Origin: Candidatus Dormiibacterota bacterium
GTDB taxonomy: Bacteria > Chloroflexota > Dormibacteria > Aeolococcales > Aeolococcaceae
DNA length: 32,324 nt
NCBI GenBank assembly: GCA_003153125.1
Contig: PLWW01000020.1
Coordinates: forward strand, 1 to 32,324
Direction: 5' to 3'
The notes under the pieces are model-generated. The model saw only the letters and a list, made by a program, of their open reading frames with translations, was not told where the DNA came from and did not search any database. Position numbers and translations under genes: made by a program. Below, piece after piece: positions 1 through 7,315 of this stretch (the stretch's first letter is position 1; each line of letters begins with the position of its first letter).

Positions 1-180
1 GTCATGGTTTCTCCGGTGGCGTGGTGACGGGCACGAGCAGGAGCCGCCTGCGGCGGCACACCCGTGTTCGCCGAGAGAGTTCTATCAGGATGGAGCGGCC
101 GCTCGCGCCACAGCCGCAGCGTCGCCACGATGGGCGCCCTTGACGGGGCCGCACCGGCCATGAGACGCGCCGCTTGGCCC
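1..180. other. Left edge without a supported gene
   Basis: No convincing coding frame was found. Plus-strand frames close at 27, 162 or near 140 and have no recognisable motif, so at most the last few codons of an upstream gene could lie here. A GC-rich hairpin, GCCGCC-TGC-GGCGGC (43-57), without T-tract is present. Confidence 0.4.
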
Positions 181-186
181 TAGAAT
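181..186 (+). promoter_or_regulatory. Probable -10 box TAGAAT (leaderless-type spacing)
   Basis: TAGAAT is followed by exactly 9 nt and then ATG at 196. The same arrangement precedes four other genes here. No convincing -35 element is visible. It would drive the leader ORF and the membrane protein gene. Confidence 0.5.
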
Positions 187-195
187 CCCGGGCAG

Positions 196-255
196 ATGAT
201 GGCGGACAGGCAGCACCGTCGCCGACCGGCGACGATCGTGGCCCGACCACCATGA
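196..255 (+). CDS. Possible 19-codon leader ORF coupled to the membrane protein gene
   Basis: An ATG-ATG pair at 196-201 opens a 19-codon frame that stops at TGA 253-255, overlapping the ATG at 252 as ATGA. It lies 9 nt behind a TAGAAT box, the same spacing seen before four full genes in this window, so the transcript probably begins at or just before this ATG. The peptide is rich in Arg and Pro and resembles nothing I know. It may be a short leader that delivers ribosomes to the downstream start. It may equally be chance, because short ORFs are common. Confidence 0.35.
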   Translation: MMADRQHRRRPATIVARPP

Positions 256-1544
256 GCAGCGGCGCCCCGGGATCGAAGTCTGCCGCGGCCGCGGACCGGT
301 CGAGGTTGTGGACCGCGGCATCCATCGTGGCCATGCTCATCGCCGGCGCGGGCCTGGTCATCGGGCGCCGACCCGACGCTGTCACCAACCCGCAGTTCTG
401 GGCGGAGGACGGCAGGTACTGGTTCGCTGACGCCTACAACCTCGGCATCCGCGCCGTTCTCAAGAGCGACGAGGGGTACCTGCTGACGCTGCCACGGCTC
501 GTCGCGGCCCCCGTGGCGGGCTTGAGCCTCAGCCATGCGGCGCTCGTCTTCAACGTGGTCGGTATCGCCGTGCAGGTTGCGCCCGCCGCGTTCTTCATGT
601 CCCGCCGCTTCGAACGCGTCGCCCCCCGGGCGTGGGTGCGGGCGTTGGTGGGCCTCGGGTACCTGCTCATCCCCAGCTTCGAGTTGAACGTGACCCTGAC
701 CAACGCGCAGTGGCACCTGGCGCTCCTCGCGGTGATGGTTCTCAGTGCCCGACCGCCGCGAACGGCGGCCGGTCGCGGGTTCGACCTGGCAGTCCTCGTG
801 CTCTCGGGCCTGACGGGGCCCTTCGCCCTCGTCTTGCTGCCGGCGGCGGTTGCTCGCGCTGCCATCGACCGATCGCGCCGTCGCTGGTTCGGGACTCTCA
901 GCGTGGTGCTGCTGGCCACTCTCGTGACCCAAGCGGTGGCGGTGGCGTTGGGCCATCGTGATCCGGTGGCCCCCCTTGGCATCTCCTTCTCCAACCTGGT
1001 GACCATCGTCGCCGACCGCGTGGTCCTGCCCAGCACCTTCGCAGAGGAGGGCCACGCGCACGTGTTCACGGTGGGCTCGACGCACGGGGTGGCCATCGCA
1101 ACGCTCATCACCCTGGTGGCACTGATCGTCATCGTCTTCGCACTCCTGCGCGGCGGTGCTCCGTTGCGCATCTTCCTGATCAGCTGCGCCGCACTGACCG
1201 GGTTGTGCCTGGTCGCCCCAATCGCGACGCAACCGAAGCTGAGCGCATGGACCTCCCTGGCGACCTCGGATGGCGGCGAGCGCTACTTCCTGATCGCCGA
1301 GGTGGCGTGGTTTGTCTGCGTCGTCTGGGTGATCTCACGCCTCCCCTTGCCGGGTCTCCTTCCGCTGGCCTGCCTGGCGCTGGGGGTGACCTTCGCCAGC
1401 GGGCTCCTGGCCTCGTGGTCGTATGCGCCGTACACCGACTTTCAGCCCGCTCGGTACACGCAGCTGCTCCGTCAGGCCAGCCCCGGGACCACCATCGTCG
1501 TGCCCATCAATCCCGGCTGGCAGATGAGGTTGACCCGGCATTGA
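252..1544 (+). CDS. Polytopic membrane protein, possible GT-C glycosyltransferase
   Basis: The protein is 430 residues from the ATG at 252, with about ten hydrophobic segments. After the first segment comes an acidic motif (FWAEDGRYWFADAY), the kind of D/E-rich first extracytoplasmic loop found in GT-C glycosyltransferases that use polyprenyl-phosphate sugars. No family was recognised with certainty, so the GT-C call is inference from topology, motif and polysaccharide neighbours. The start is ambiguous. A TTG at 174 would add 26 polar residues, but it lies upstream of the probable -10 box at 181-186. I prefer 252 because a short ORF (196-255) ends in an ATGA overlap with it. The next gene starts 89 bases downstream on the same strand behind its own -10 box. 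Confidence 0.72.
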   Translation: MSSGAPGSKSAAAADRSRLWTAASIVAMLIAGAGLVIGRRPDAVTNPQFWAEDGRYWFADAYNLGIRAVLKSDEGYLLTLPRLVAAPVAGLSLSHAALVFNVVGIAVQVAPAAFFMSRRFERVAPRAWVRALVGLGYLLIPSFELNVTLTNAQWHLALLAVMVLSARPPRTAAGRGFDLAVLVLSGLTGPFALVLLPAAVARAAIDRSRRRWFGTLSVVLLATLVTQAVAVALGHRDPVAPLGISFSNLVTIVADRVVLPSTFAEEGHAHVFTVGSTHGVAIATLITLVALIVIVFALLRGGAPLRIFLISCAALTGLCLVAPIATQPKLSAWTSLATSDGGERYFLIAEVAWFVCVVWVISRLPLPGLLPLACLALGVTFASGLLASWSYAPYTDFQPARYTQLLRQASPGTTIVVPINPGWQMRLTRH

Positions 1545-1618
1545 GCGCGCTTGGCGCAGCCGGCACGGCGCCCCGGGCGCACGGCGAGCAGGCGGCCACA
1601 CCGGCCTCCGCACACTGG

Positions 1619-1624
1619 TAGGCT
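1619..1624 (+). promoter_or_regulatory. Probable -10 box TAGGCT (leaderless-type spacing)
   Basis: TAGGCT lies 9 nt before the ATG at 1634, and no Shine-Dalgarno sequence lies between them. This points to a leaderless or nearly leaderless transcript for the methyltransferase gene. No clear -35 box was seen. Confidence 0.45.
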
Positions 1625-1633
1625 GCGCGGCGA

Positions 1634-2410
1634 ATGTCGGACGAGGGCACAGCACAGCGACGGACAGGCCGCGCCAGCGTGCATGTCGAGGGCCCGGTGG
1701 AGGTCGGGGTGGGCGGCCTCCCTGTCGAGCCGCACCAGCAGGTCCCGCGCGGCGACCTCGACCGCATCTACGAGAGCCGCTTCAGCCGCGACGATGCGGC
1801 TTCCAAGGACACCGTCTGGGTTGAGGTCTGCGCGTACCTGCAGCGATTCGTCGACGCCGGTGCCCCTGTCCTGGACGTTGCCACCGACCGCGGCCACTTC
1901 ATCCGTAACATCCGCGCCCGCGAGCGCTGGGCGACCGACATCAGGGACGTCCGCGAGCACCTGACGCCGGGCATACGTTTCGTGCAGGTCAGTGGCACCG
2001 GGATGAGCAGCGTTCTGCCCAACGACCACTTCGGCACGGTCTTCATGAGCAATTACCTCGAACATCTCGGCGACTCGGATGTCGTCGTCGAACAGTTGCG
2101 CCAGGCGTTCGCGGTCTGCCGCCCCGGCGGCCGCGTGGTGATCCTTCAACCCAACATCCGTCTCGTCGGCGGCGCGTATTGGGACTTCCTCGACCACAAG
2201 ACGGCCCTGACGGAGAAGAGCCTGCGCGAGGCGGCGGAGCTGGTCGGGTTCACCACCCGTCACCTGGTGACGCGGTTTCTGCCCTTCACCACAAAGACCC
2301 GCCTCCCCCAGACGGCGGGACTGGTGAGGATGTACCTTCGCTTCCCGCCGGCCTGGCTGCTGCTTGGCAAGCAGAGTCTCTACGTGGGTGAACGCGTCCG
2401 CGGACGATGA
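1634..2410 (+). CDS. Class I SAM-dependent methyltransferase
   Basis: The protein is 258 residues. It has a Rossmann methyltransferase core: motif I region VLDVATDRGHF (79-89), an acidic strand near 101-104, an NYLEHL segment (140-145) and the post-core CRPGGRVVI strand (162-170). Motif I is unusual because the normal glycine-rich D-x-G-x-G-x-G is replaced by D-V-A-T-D-R-G, so cofactor binding may differ. Family members in such loci methylate sugars or lipid carriers. Here the substrate is unknown, and a role in polysaccharide modification is inferred from neighbours. The first 40 residues look disordered, so a later start is possible, but ATG 1634 is supported by the -10 box 9 nt upstream. 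The gene ends 19 bases from the convergent apt gene. Confidence 0.85.
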   Translation: MSDEGTAQRRTGRASVHVEGPVEVGVGGLPVEPHQQVPRGDLDRIYESRFSRDDAASKDTVWVEVCAYLQRFVDAGAPVLDVATDRGHFIRNIRARERWATDIRDVREHLTPGIRFVQVSGTGMSSVLPNDHFGTVFMSNYLEHLGDSDVVVEQLRQAFAVCRPGGRVVILQPNIRLVGGAYWDFLDHKTALTEKSLREAAELVGFTTRHLVTRFLPFTTKTRLPQTAGLVRMYLRFPPAWLLLGKQSLYVGERVRGR

Positions 2411-2429
2411 CGGGCCCTGGCCGGCCGGG

Positions 2430-2996
2430 TCAGAGCGTAATGATCGACGTGTGCGGGCGACCGCCGAGACGGTCCGCGCCGCCCAGGCCGCTCAGTTCGA
2501 CGAGAAAGACCAGCCGCGAGACCGTGGCGCCCATCCGCTCCACGAGGTCAACAGTGGCGGACGCGGTGCCGCCGGTGGCGAGCAGGTCGTCGACGATGAG
2601 CACGCGATGGCCGGCTGACAGAGCGTCCGTGTGCATCTCCAGGATCGCCTCCCCGTACTCCAGGGAGTAGGCGACGGACTCCACGGCGGCGGGCAGCCGT
2701 CCCTGCTTGCGCACCGGTACGAAGCCCGCTCCCAGGACGTAGGCCAGCGCTCCGCCGAGGAGGAAGCCGCGAGCCTCGATGCCCACGATGGTGTCGACCG
2801 GTCCCGGGCGGCACGCGTTGGCAAGTTCGTCGACCGCCTCGTGGAAGAGGACAGGGTCACCGACGAGCGTGGTGATGTCGCGGAAGAGGATCCCCGGGCG
2901 CGGGAAGTCGGGCACGACGCGAAGGGCGGCAGCGAGTCGCGCCACCACGGCCTCGCGCTCAGCGTCGGTTGGAGAGTCGGCCGGAGGCAGTGGCAT
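2430..2996 (-). CDS. apt: Adenine phosphoribosyltransferase
   Basis: This cytosolic purine-salvage enzyme converts adenine and PRPP to AMP and pyrophosphate. The 188-residue product has the family's N-terminal FPRPGILFRDITTL stretch (32-45), the VGIEARGF strand (71-78) and the PRPP-binding loop VLIVDDLLATGGT (132-144). Length is slightly above the usual 170-185 residues because of about ten extra N-terminal residues. The ATG at 2996 lies 9 nt after a TAGAAT box on the same strand, with no ribosome binding site, which suggests a leaderless mRNA. It is a single-gene unit, convergent with the methyltransferase gene and divergent from the large fusion gene. It is the only clear housekeeping gene here and has no obvious functional link to its neighbours. 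Confidence 0.97.
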   Translation of the reverse strand: MPLPPADSPTDAEREAVVARLAAALRVVPDFPRPGILFRDITTLVGDPVLFHEAVDELANACRPGPVDTIVGIEARGFLLGGALAYVLGAGFVPVRKQGRLPAAVESVAYSLEYGEAILEMHTDALSAGHRVLIVDDLLATGGTASATVDLVERMGATVSRLVFLVELSGLGGADRLGGRPHTSIITL

Positions 2997-3005
2997 CGCT
3001 GACGG

Positions 3006-3011
3006 ATTCTA
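3006..3011 (-). promoter_or_regulatory. Probable -10 box TAGAAT for apt
   Basis: On the minus strand TAGAAT (3011 to 3006) is followed by 9 nt and the apt ATG at 2996. Sequence and spacing match the unit at 181-196. No ribosome binding site intervenes. Confidence 0.5.
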
Positions 3012-3103
3012 CCCGTGCCAATGCACGATTCCATTGTCGCCACCAGAACATGCTCTGCCAATGACGGAGCCACTGGGCGGGCGCGGGCGGCCCTGACTTG
3101 GCA

Positions 3104-3109
3104 TACTCT
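3104..3109 (+). promoter_or_regulatory. Candidate -10 box TACTCT for the fusion gene
   Basis: TACTCT sits inside GGCATACTCT (3100-3109), which recurs with one change (GGCATACACT) at 15256-15265 before another plus-strand gene. A start site about 7 nt downstream would fall in the inverted repeat at 3111-3134 and give a leader of about 50 nt. No -35 box was recognised. Confidence 0.35.
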
Positions 3110-3110
3110 T

Positions 3111-3134
3111 GCGGCAGCGGCAAGCCGCTGCCGC
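3111..3134. repeat. Perfect 11-bp inverted repeat in the leader
   Basis: GCGGCAGCGGC (3111-3121) and GCCGCTGCCGC (3124-3134) are exact reverse complements separated by AA. In RNA this would be a very stable hairpin, although a 2-nt loop would probably open one or two pairs. It lies between the candidate -10 box and the ATG at 3165. It has no T-tract, so it is unlikely to be a simple terminator. It could be a 5' stabilising hairpin or an operator. Confidence 0.6.
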
Positions 3135-3164
3135 CGCACGCAATGCTGCCTCACATGAGACCTG

Positions 3165-5858
3165 ATGCCCAAGACCGAGAGTGATCTCCCCGTGCCCGGC
3201 GTCTCGCTGGCGACGTCGCCGATCGCGGAGTACGGAGCCGAGTATTTCGCCAGCCACTGCGGAATCGCGTACGAACGCAACGAGCACTGGCTGAGGTTCT
3301 TCGGCGGCGTCGCCGAGCACATCGCACGCGACATCGCTCCAGGTTCGTCTCTCGACGTCGGTTGTGCGATGGGCTTCCTGGTCGAGGCGCTCGCCGATCG
3401 CGGCATCGACGCCCACGGCATCGACATCTCCGAGTATGCCATCAGCCAGGTCCGTCCGGACATGCGCGATCGCTGTCACGTGGGCTCGGCGTTGGAGCCC
3501 TTCGGACGGCGCTTCGACCTGATCACGTGCATCGAAGTCATCGAGCACATGTCCCCCGCCGACGCCGAGGGCGTGGTGCAGAACATGTGCGCCCACACCG
3601 ACGACATCGTCTTTGCGTCAACGCCCATCGACTACCGGGAGGAGACGCACATCAATGTCAATCCTCCCGAGCACTGGGCGGAGCTCTTTGCCCGCTTCGG
3701 TTTTCAGCGTGACCTCACCTACGACGTGGGTTACCTGGCGCCCTGGGCAATGCGCGTCCGGCGCTCTCGGGACCCGCTGCCGCGACTGGTTCGCGAGTAC
3801 GAGCGCGAGCTCTGGCGGCTCCGCGACGAGACGCAGCAACGCAATGCCGTGGTCATCACCCAGCAGGCACGCATCGAAGAGCTCGGCCGCGCCGCTCCCG
3901 AGACACTGGTGTACGAGCGTGACGGCCTCCTCGCCGAGAACGAGAGGCTGTCCTCGGACCTGGGGATCACTCAGCGCCTGCTCATGGCGACAAGCGCAGA
4001 CCTGAACAACCTCCGCGGCAGCGGCGCAGGCAGGGTTGTCGCTGCCGTGCAGCGCAGCGCGCAGGTGATGGCGCCACCCGGGACCCGCCGCCAGCGCTCC
4101 CTTCACCGCCTCGTCCGCGCCGCCATCCTTCTTCGCGAGGACGGCCCTGCCGGGCTTCGACGGGCGGTGCGCGAGAGGAACCGTGGCCAGGCAGGCACAG
4201 TGCAGGAGCAATACGACGAGTGGCGCGCCCGCCACGAGCCCACGTGGATAGACCTCAACCGCATGCGCCACGAGAACGTCCTCTGGACGGCGCGGCCGAT
4301 GGTGAGCATCATCATGCCGACGTACAACCCCCGCCGTGACTGGCTCGAACCGGCGATCGATTCCGTCCTGGGGCAGGTGTACGAGAACTGGGAGCTCTGC
4401 ATCGCCGACGACGCCTCGACGGCGCCACACGTGGCGGACATCCTGGAGCGATATGCCGCCTCCGATCCGCGCATCAGGTTCGTCAGGCGTGACACCAACG
4501 GCGGCATCGCCGCGGCGTCGGCAAGCGGGCTAGAGATGGCCACGGGCGAATTCGTGGCGCTCCTCGACCATGATGACCTGCTTCGGCCGCACGCGCTTCA
4601 CCGCGTCATCGAGCTGTTGCAGACCAAGCCCGATCTCGACGTCGTGTACTCGGACGAGGACATGCTGCAGCCCGACGGCACGTTCGGCAAGCCGCACTTC
4701 AAGCCTGACTGGTCGCCGGATCTCCTTCTCTCGGTCAACTACATCACACATTTCCTGGTCATTCGTCGCCGCCTCGTCGAACAGGTCGGAGGGTTCCGCG
4801 CTGGTTTCGACGGCGCCCAGGACCACGATCTCGTGCTGCGCGCCACGGAGAAGGCCCGGGGTGTCGGCCACGTCCCTGACGTTCTCTACACGTGGCGGCA
4901 GGTGCCCGGTTCGGTCGCGCTGGCCGGTGACGCCAAGATGTACGCGTACGATGCCGGTGTGCTCGCGGTCGAGGACGCCCTGGTGCGCCGCGGCCTGTCC
5001 GGCCACGTGACGCGCGCCGAGGACCTGGGCAGGTACCACGTTCGGCTCGACATCGTCGGCCAGCCCCACGTTGCCATCGTCATTCCGACGCGCGACCGGG
5101 TGGAACTGCTGCGTGAGTGCATCGACAGCATCGAGAGTCTGTCGACGTATGCCAACTGGTCGATCACCATCGTCGACAACGACAGCGTCGACCCCGAGAC
5201 ACTCGCCTACCTCGACAACACGCGCCACCACGTGGTGCGCCGGGCTGGTCACTTCAACTACTCGCGCCTTGTCAACGTGGGCCGCAGCCACATCGACGCG
5301 CCGTACATGCTGACGGTCAACAACGACGTGACTGTGATCAGCCCCGATTGGATCGAAGCTCTCCTCGAGCAGGTTCAGCGACCCGAGGTCGGCGTCGCGG
5401 GCGGCCGTCTCCTCTACCCGGACGGGCGCGTACAGCACGAGGGGATCGGCGTCGGCAACGTCCGGGGGGGGTACATCGCGGCGAATCTCGACGCGTGGTG
5501 GATGGGACGAGTGATCCGCGACGTCAGCGCCGTCACGGGGGCGTGTCAGATGATCAAGGTGTCTGCCTTCGACGAGGTCGGTGGGTACGACGAGACCCTG
5601 CAGGTGGGATTCAACGACGTCGATTTCTGCCTGCGCGTGCACGAGGCCGGCTACCTCGTCGTGTACACGCCCCACGCTGAGTTGTATCACCCGGAGAGCG
5701 CGTCACGCGGCCGGGCGCTCGACCCGGTGGCCGACTACGACCTGTTCTGGAAGCGATGGGGCGTCGAAGGCGGCATCCACGACCCCTATCTGAGCCCCCA
5801 CATCCGTGATCTCAACCCTCTGCAACTGCGTCTCGACCGCATCCCCATCGACCGCTGA
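3165..5858 (+). CDS. Methyltransferase / coiled-coil / GT2 / GT2 fusion protein
   Basis: The 897-residue multidomain protein probably builds and methylates a surface glycan at the cytoplasmic face of the membrane. Domain 1 (about 25-205) is a class I SAM methyltransferase with LDVGCAMGF (63-71) and an EVIEHM segment (124-129). Residues about 210-285 are charged and heptad-like, a probable coiled coil that may act as a spacer or molecular ruler. A first GT2 (GT-A) domain begins near 379 (VSIIMPTYNP) with DDAST and an LLDHDDLL metal-binding region. A second begins near 636 (VAIVIPTRDR) with VDNDS, VNNDV and a C-terminal NDVDFCLR motif. There is no signal peptide or membrane segment. The methyltransferase could cap the chain made by the GT2 domains, as in O-antigen terminators, but sugar and linkage cannot be read from the sequence. 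Confidence 0.93.
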   Translation: MPKTESDLPVPGVSLATSPIAEYGAEYFASHCGIAYERNEHWLRFFGGVAEHIARDIAPGSSLDVGCAMGFLVEALADRGIDAHGIDISEYAISQVRPDMRDRCHVGSALEPFGRRFDLITCIEVIEHMSPADAEGVVQNMCAHTDDIVFASTPIDYREETHINVNPPEHWAELFARFGFQRDLTYDVGYLAPWAMRVRRSRDPLPRLVREYERELWRLRDETQQRNAVVITQQARIEELGRAAPETLVYERDGLLAENERLSSDLGITQRLLMATSADLNNLRGSGAGRVVAAVQRSAQVMAPPGTRRQRSLHRLVRAAILLREDGPAGLRRAVRERNRGQAGTVQEQYDEWRARHEPTWIDLNRMRHENVLWTARPMVSIIMPTYNPRRDWLEPAIDSVLGQVYENWELCIADDASTAPHVADILERYAASDPRIRFVRRDTNGGIAAASASGLEMATGEFVALLDHDDLLRPHALHRVIELLQTKPDLDVVYSDEDMLQPDGTFGKPHFKPDWSPDLLLSVNYITHFLVIRRRLVEQVGGFRAGFDGAQDHDLVLRATEKARGVGHVPDVLYTWRQVPGSVALAGDAKMYAYDAGVLAVEDALVRRGLSGHVTRAEDLGRYHVRLDIVGQPHVAIVIPTRDRVELLRECIDSIESLSTYANWSITIVDNDSVDPETLAYLDNTRHHVVRRAGHFNYSRLVNVGRSHIDAPYMLTVNNDVTVISPDWIEALLEQVQRPEVGVAGGRLLYPDGRVQHEGIGVGNVRGGYIAANLDAWWMGRVIRDVSAVTGACQMIKVSAFDEVGGYDETLQVGFNDVDFCLRVHEAGYLVVYTPHAELYHPESASRGRALDPVADYDLFWKRWGVEGGIHDPYLSPHIRDLNPLQLRLDRIPIDR

Positions 5859-5879
5859 CACGGTCCTGCCGAGCGCCCC

Positions 5880-7259
5880 TCAGCCCACCGCGGGCGAAGG
5901 CAGCAGCGCACTCGCGTTGCGCCGGCGCAGGGACTTCTTGCCGGGTCGGCGTCCGACCGGCACATACGTGAAGCCAAGGTCAGCGAGGACGTGCTCGTCG
6001 AGGAGGTTGCGGCCGTCCACGATGATGCGACGGCGAACGAGGCCGGCGATGCGACGCCAGTCGAGTGTGATGAACTCGGGCCACTCTGTGACCACCAGCA
6101 CCGCGTCGGCCCCGCGCACACACTCGTAGGCGTCCGCGCAGATGGTGACGTTGGGGATGATCTCCGCCGCCTTGGGACCGGCCACGGCGTCGTAGGCGGC
6201 GACGTGCGCGCCGAAGTCGACCAGCTGGCGGATGACGTCGATGGACGGCGCCTGACGGAGGTCGTCAGTGCCGGCCTTGAAGGCGAGCCCGAGGACAGCC
6301 ATCCTCTTCCCGCTGAGCGATCCGCCGACCGCCTCCTGGACCTTGACGACGAAACGCCGTCTCTGTTGGAGATTGACCTCGGTGGCCGCCTTGAGAAGCC
6401 AGAAGTAATGACCATGGAGACCGGCGGTCTCGTCGAGCGCGGCGACATCCTTGGGGAAACAGGAGCCACCGAAACCGAGACCGGCGTTGAGGAACGCGCG
6501 CCCGATGCGAGGGTCCGTGCCGAGACCGTCGGCGACCACGTCGATGTTGCCGCCTATCAACTCGCAGAGGCGTGCCATCTCGTTGATGAACGAGATCTTC
6601 AGCGCCAGGAAGGCGTTGGAGCCGTACTTGATCATCTCCGCGGAGGTGGCGTCCGTCTGCATGACAACGGTGTTGAGTTCTTCGAAGAGAGCCGCCACGC
6701 GCGCCTGGGCGCTCTCGTCGTCACCGCCGATGACGACTCGCGACGGGTGGCGGCAGTCGTGGAGGGCACTTCCCTCGCGGAGGAACTCGGGGCAGGTGAG
6801 CACCGGAGCCTTGAGACGATCACGACGCGACGACTCGATGAGCGCCTGGGTCGTGCCCGGCGGGACCGTGCTCTTGATGACCACGACGGTGGTGGCACCG
6901 ACATGCTTCTTCAGCTGCCCGAGTGCGGCGCGCACCTGGCGCAGGTCGGCTCCTCCGTCGGGGAGGGGCGGTGTTCCCACAGCGATGAAGACGATCCCCG
7001 CGCCGCGCACCGCATCGGCAATGTCATCGGTGACCGACAACCGTCCGTCATCCATGACCGCGGTCAGGAGCTCCTGGAGGCCGCTCTCGTGAATCGGCGC
7101 GATGCCTCGTCGCAACTGATCGAGGCGCTCCGGGGCCTCCTCGACGACGCGGACGTGCCGACCGGTTTCAGCCAGCCATGCGGCCGTGACTAGCCCGACG
7201 TAGCCGGCGCCGATGACGGCAATCGTGCCATCATCCATGGCCGTATCGGCGCTGGTCAT
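5880..7259 (-). CDS. ugd: UDP-glucose 6-dehydrogenase
   Basis: This enzyme oxidises UDP-glucose to UDP-glucuronate with two NAD+ in the cytoplasm. The 459-residue length is normal for bacterial UGDs. Visible are the NAD-binding GAGYVG (17-22), the TVPPGTT segment (131-137), the central helix containing K221 (ALKISFINE) and the catalytic cysteine C267 in GFGGSCFPKD. The C-terminal UDP-binding domain includes the LGLAFKAGTDDLR region. An internal ATG at 7238 would remove seven residues, but ATG 7259 is favoured because TATGAT lies 9 nt upstream. The gene is divergent from the UDP-glucuronate decarboxylase gene with a 56-bp gap, so substrate and product enzymes share one regulatory region. UDP-GlcA could be used directly in the glycan or passed to UDP-xylose. 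Confidence 0.96.
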   Translation of the reverse strand: MTSADTAMDDGTIAVIGAGYVGLVTAAWLAETGRHVRVVEEAPERLDQLRRGIAPIHESGLQELLTAVMDDGRLSVTDDIADAVRGAGIVFIAVGTPPLPDGGADLRQVRAALGQLKKHVGATTVVVIKSTVPPGTTQALIESSRRDRLKAPVLTCPEFLREGSALHDCRHPSRVVIGGDDESAQARVAALFEELNTVVMQTDATSAEMIKYGSNAFLALKISFINEMARLCELIGGNIDVVADGLGTDPRIGRAFLNAGLGFGGSCFPKDVAALDETAGLHGHYFWLLKAATEVNLQQRRRFVVKVQEAVGGSLSGKRMAVLGLAFKAGTDDLRQAPSIDVIRQLVDFGAHVAAYDAVAGPKAAEIIPNVTICADAYECVRGADAVLVVTEWPEFITLDWRRIAGLVRRRIIVDGRNLLDEHVLADLGFTYVPVGRRPGKKSLRRRNASALLPSPAVG

Positions 7260-7268
7260 CGGCCGCGA

Positions 7269-7274
7269 ATCATA
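7269..7274 (-). promoter_or_regulatory. Probable -10 box TATGAT for ugd
   Basis: On the minus strand TATGAT (7274 to 7269) is followed by 9 nt and the ugd ATG at 7259. This is the closest match to the TATAAT consensus in the leaderless-type group. A short palindrome, CCGCCG-CGT-CGGCGG (7282-7296), lies just upstream in the shared ugd/decarboxylase gap. Confidence 0.5.
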
Positions 7275-7315
7275 CCGACACCCGCCGCGTCGGCGGTTCG
7301 AGGCAGGAGGAATGT

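Noticed and set aside
43-57. GCCGCC-TGC-GGCGGC hairpin as a terminator
   Set aside because: Short stem, no T-tract, and such GC palindromes are expected by chance in this composition.
1-388. Minus-strand 128-codon frame at the left edge
   Set aside because: Arg-rich sequence without motif, overlapping the start of the membrane protein gene. No support beyond being open.
180-1232. Long minus-strand open frame opposite the first membrane protein gene
   Set aside because: Composition is rich in Arg, Gln, His, Asp and Gly with no motif. It is the antisense shadow of a GC-rich gene with strong third-position bias.
4530-5690. 386-codon minus-strand frame opposite the GT2 domains
   Set aside because: Val/Asp/His-rich sequence with no family features, and the plus strand carries clear GT2 motifs.
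5991-7193. 400-codon plus-strand frame opposite ugd
   Set aside because: The minus strand has complete UGD motifs. The plus frame is a typical low-information antisense product.
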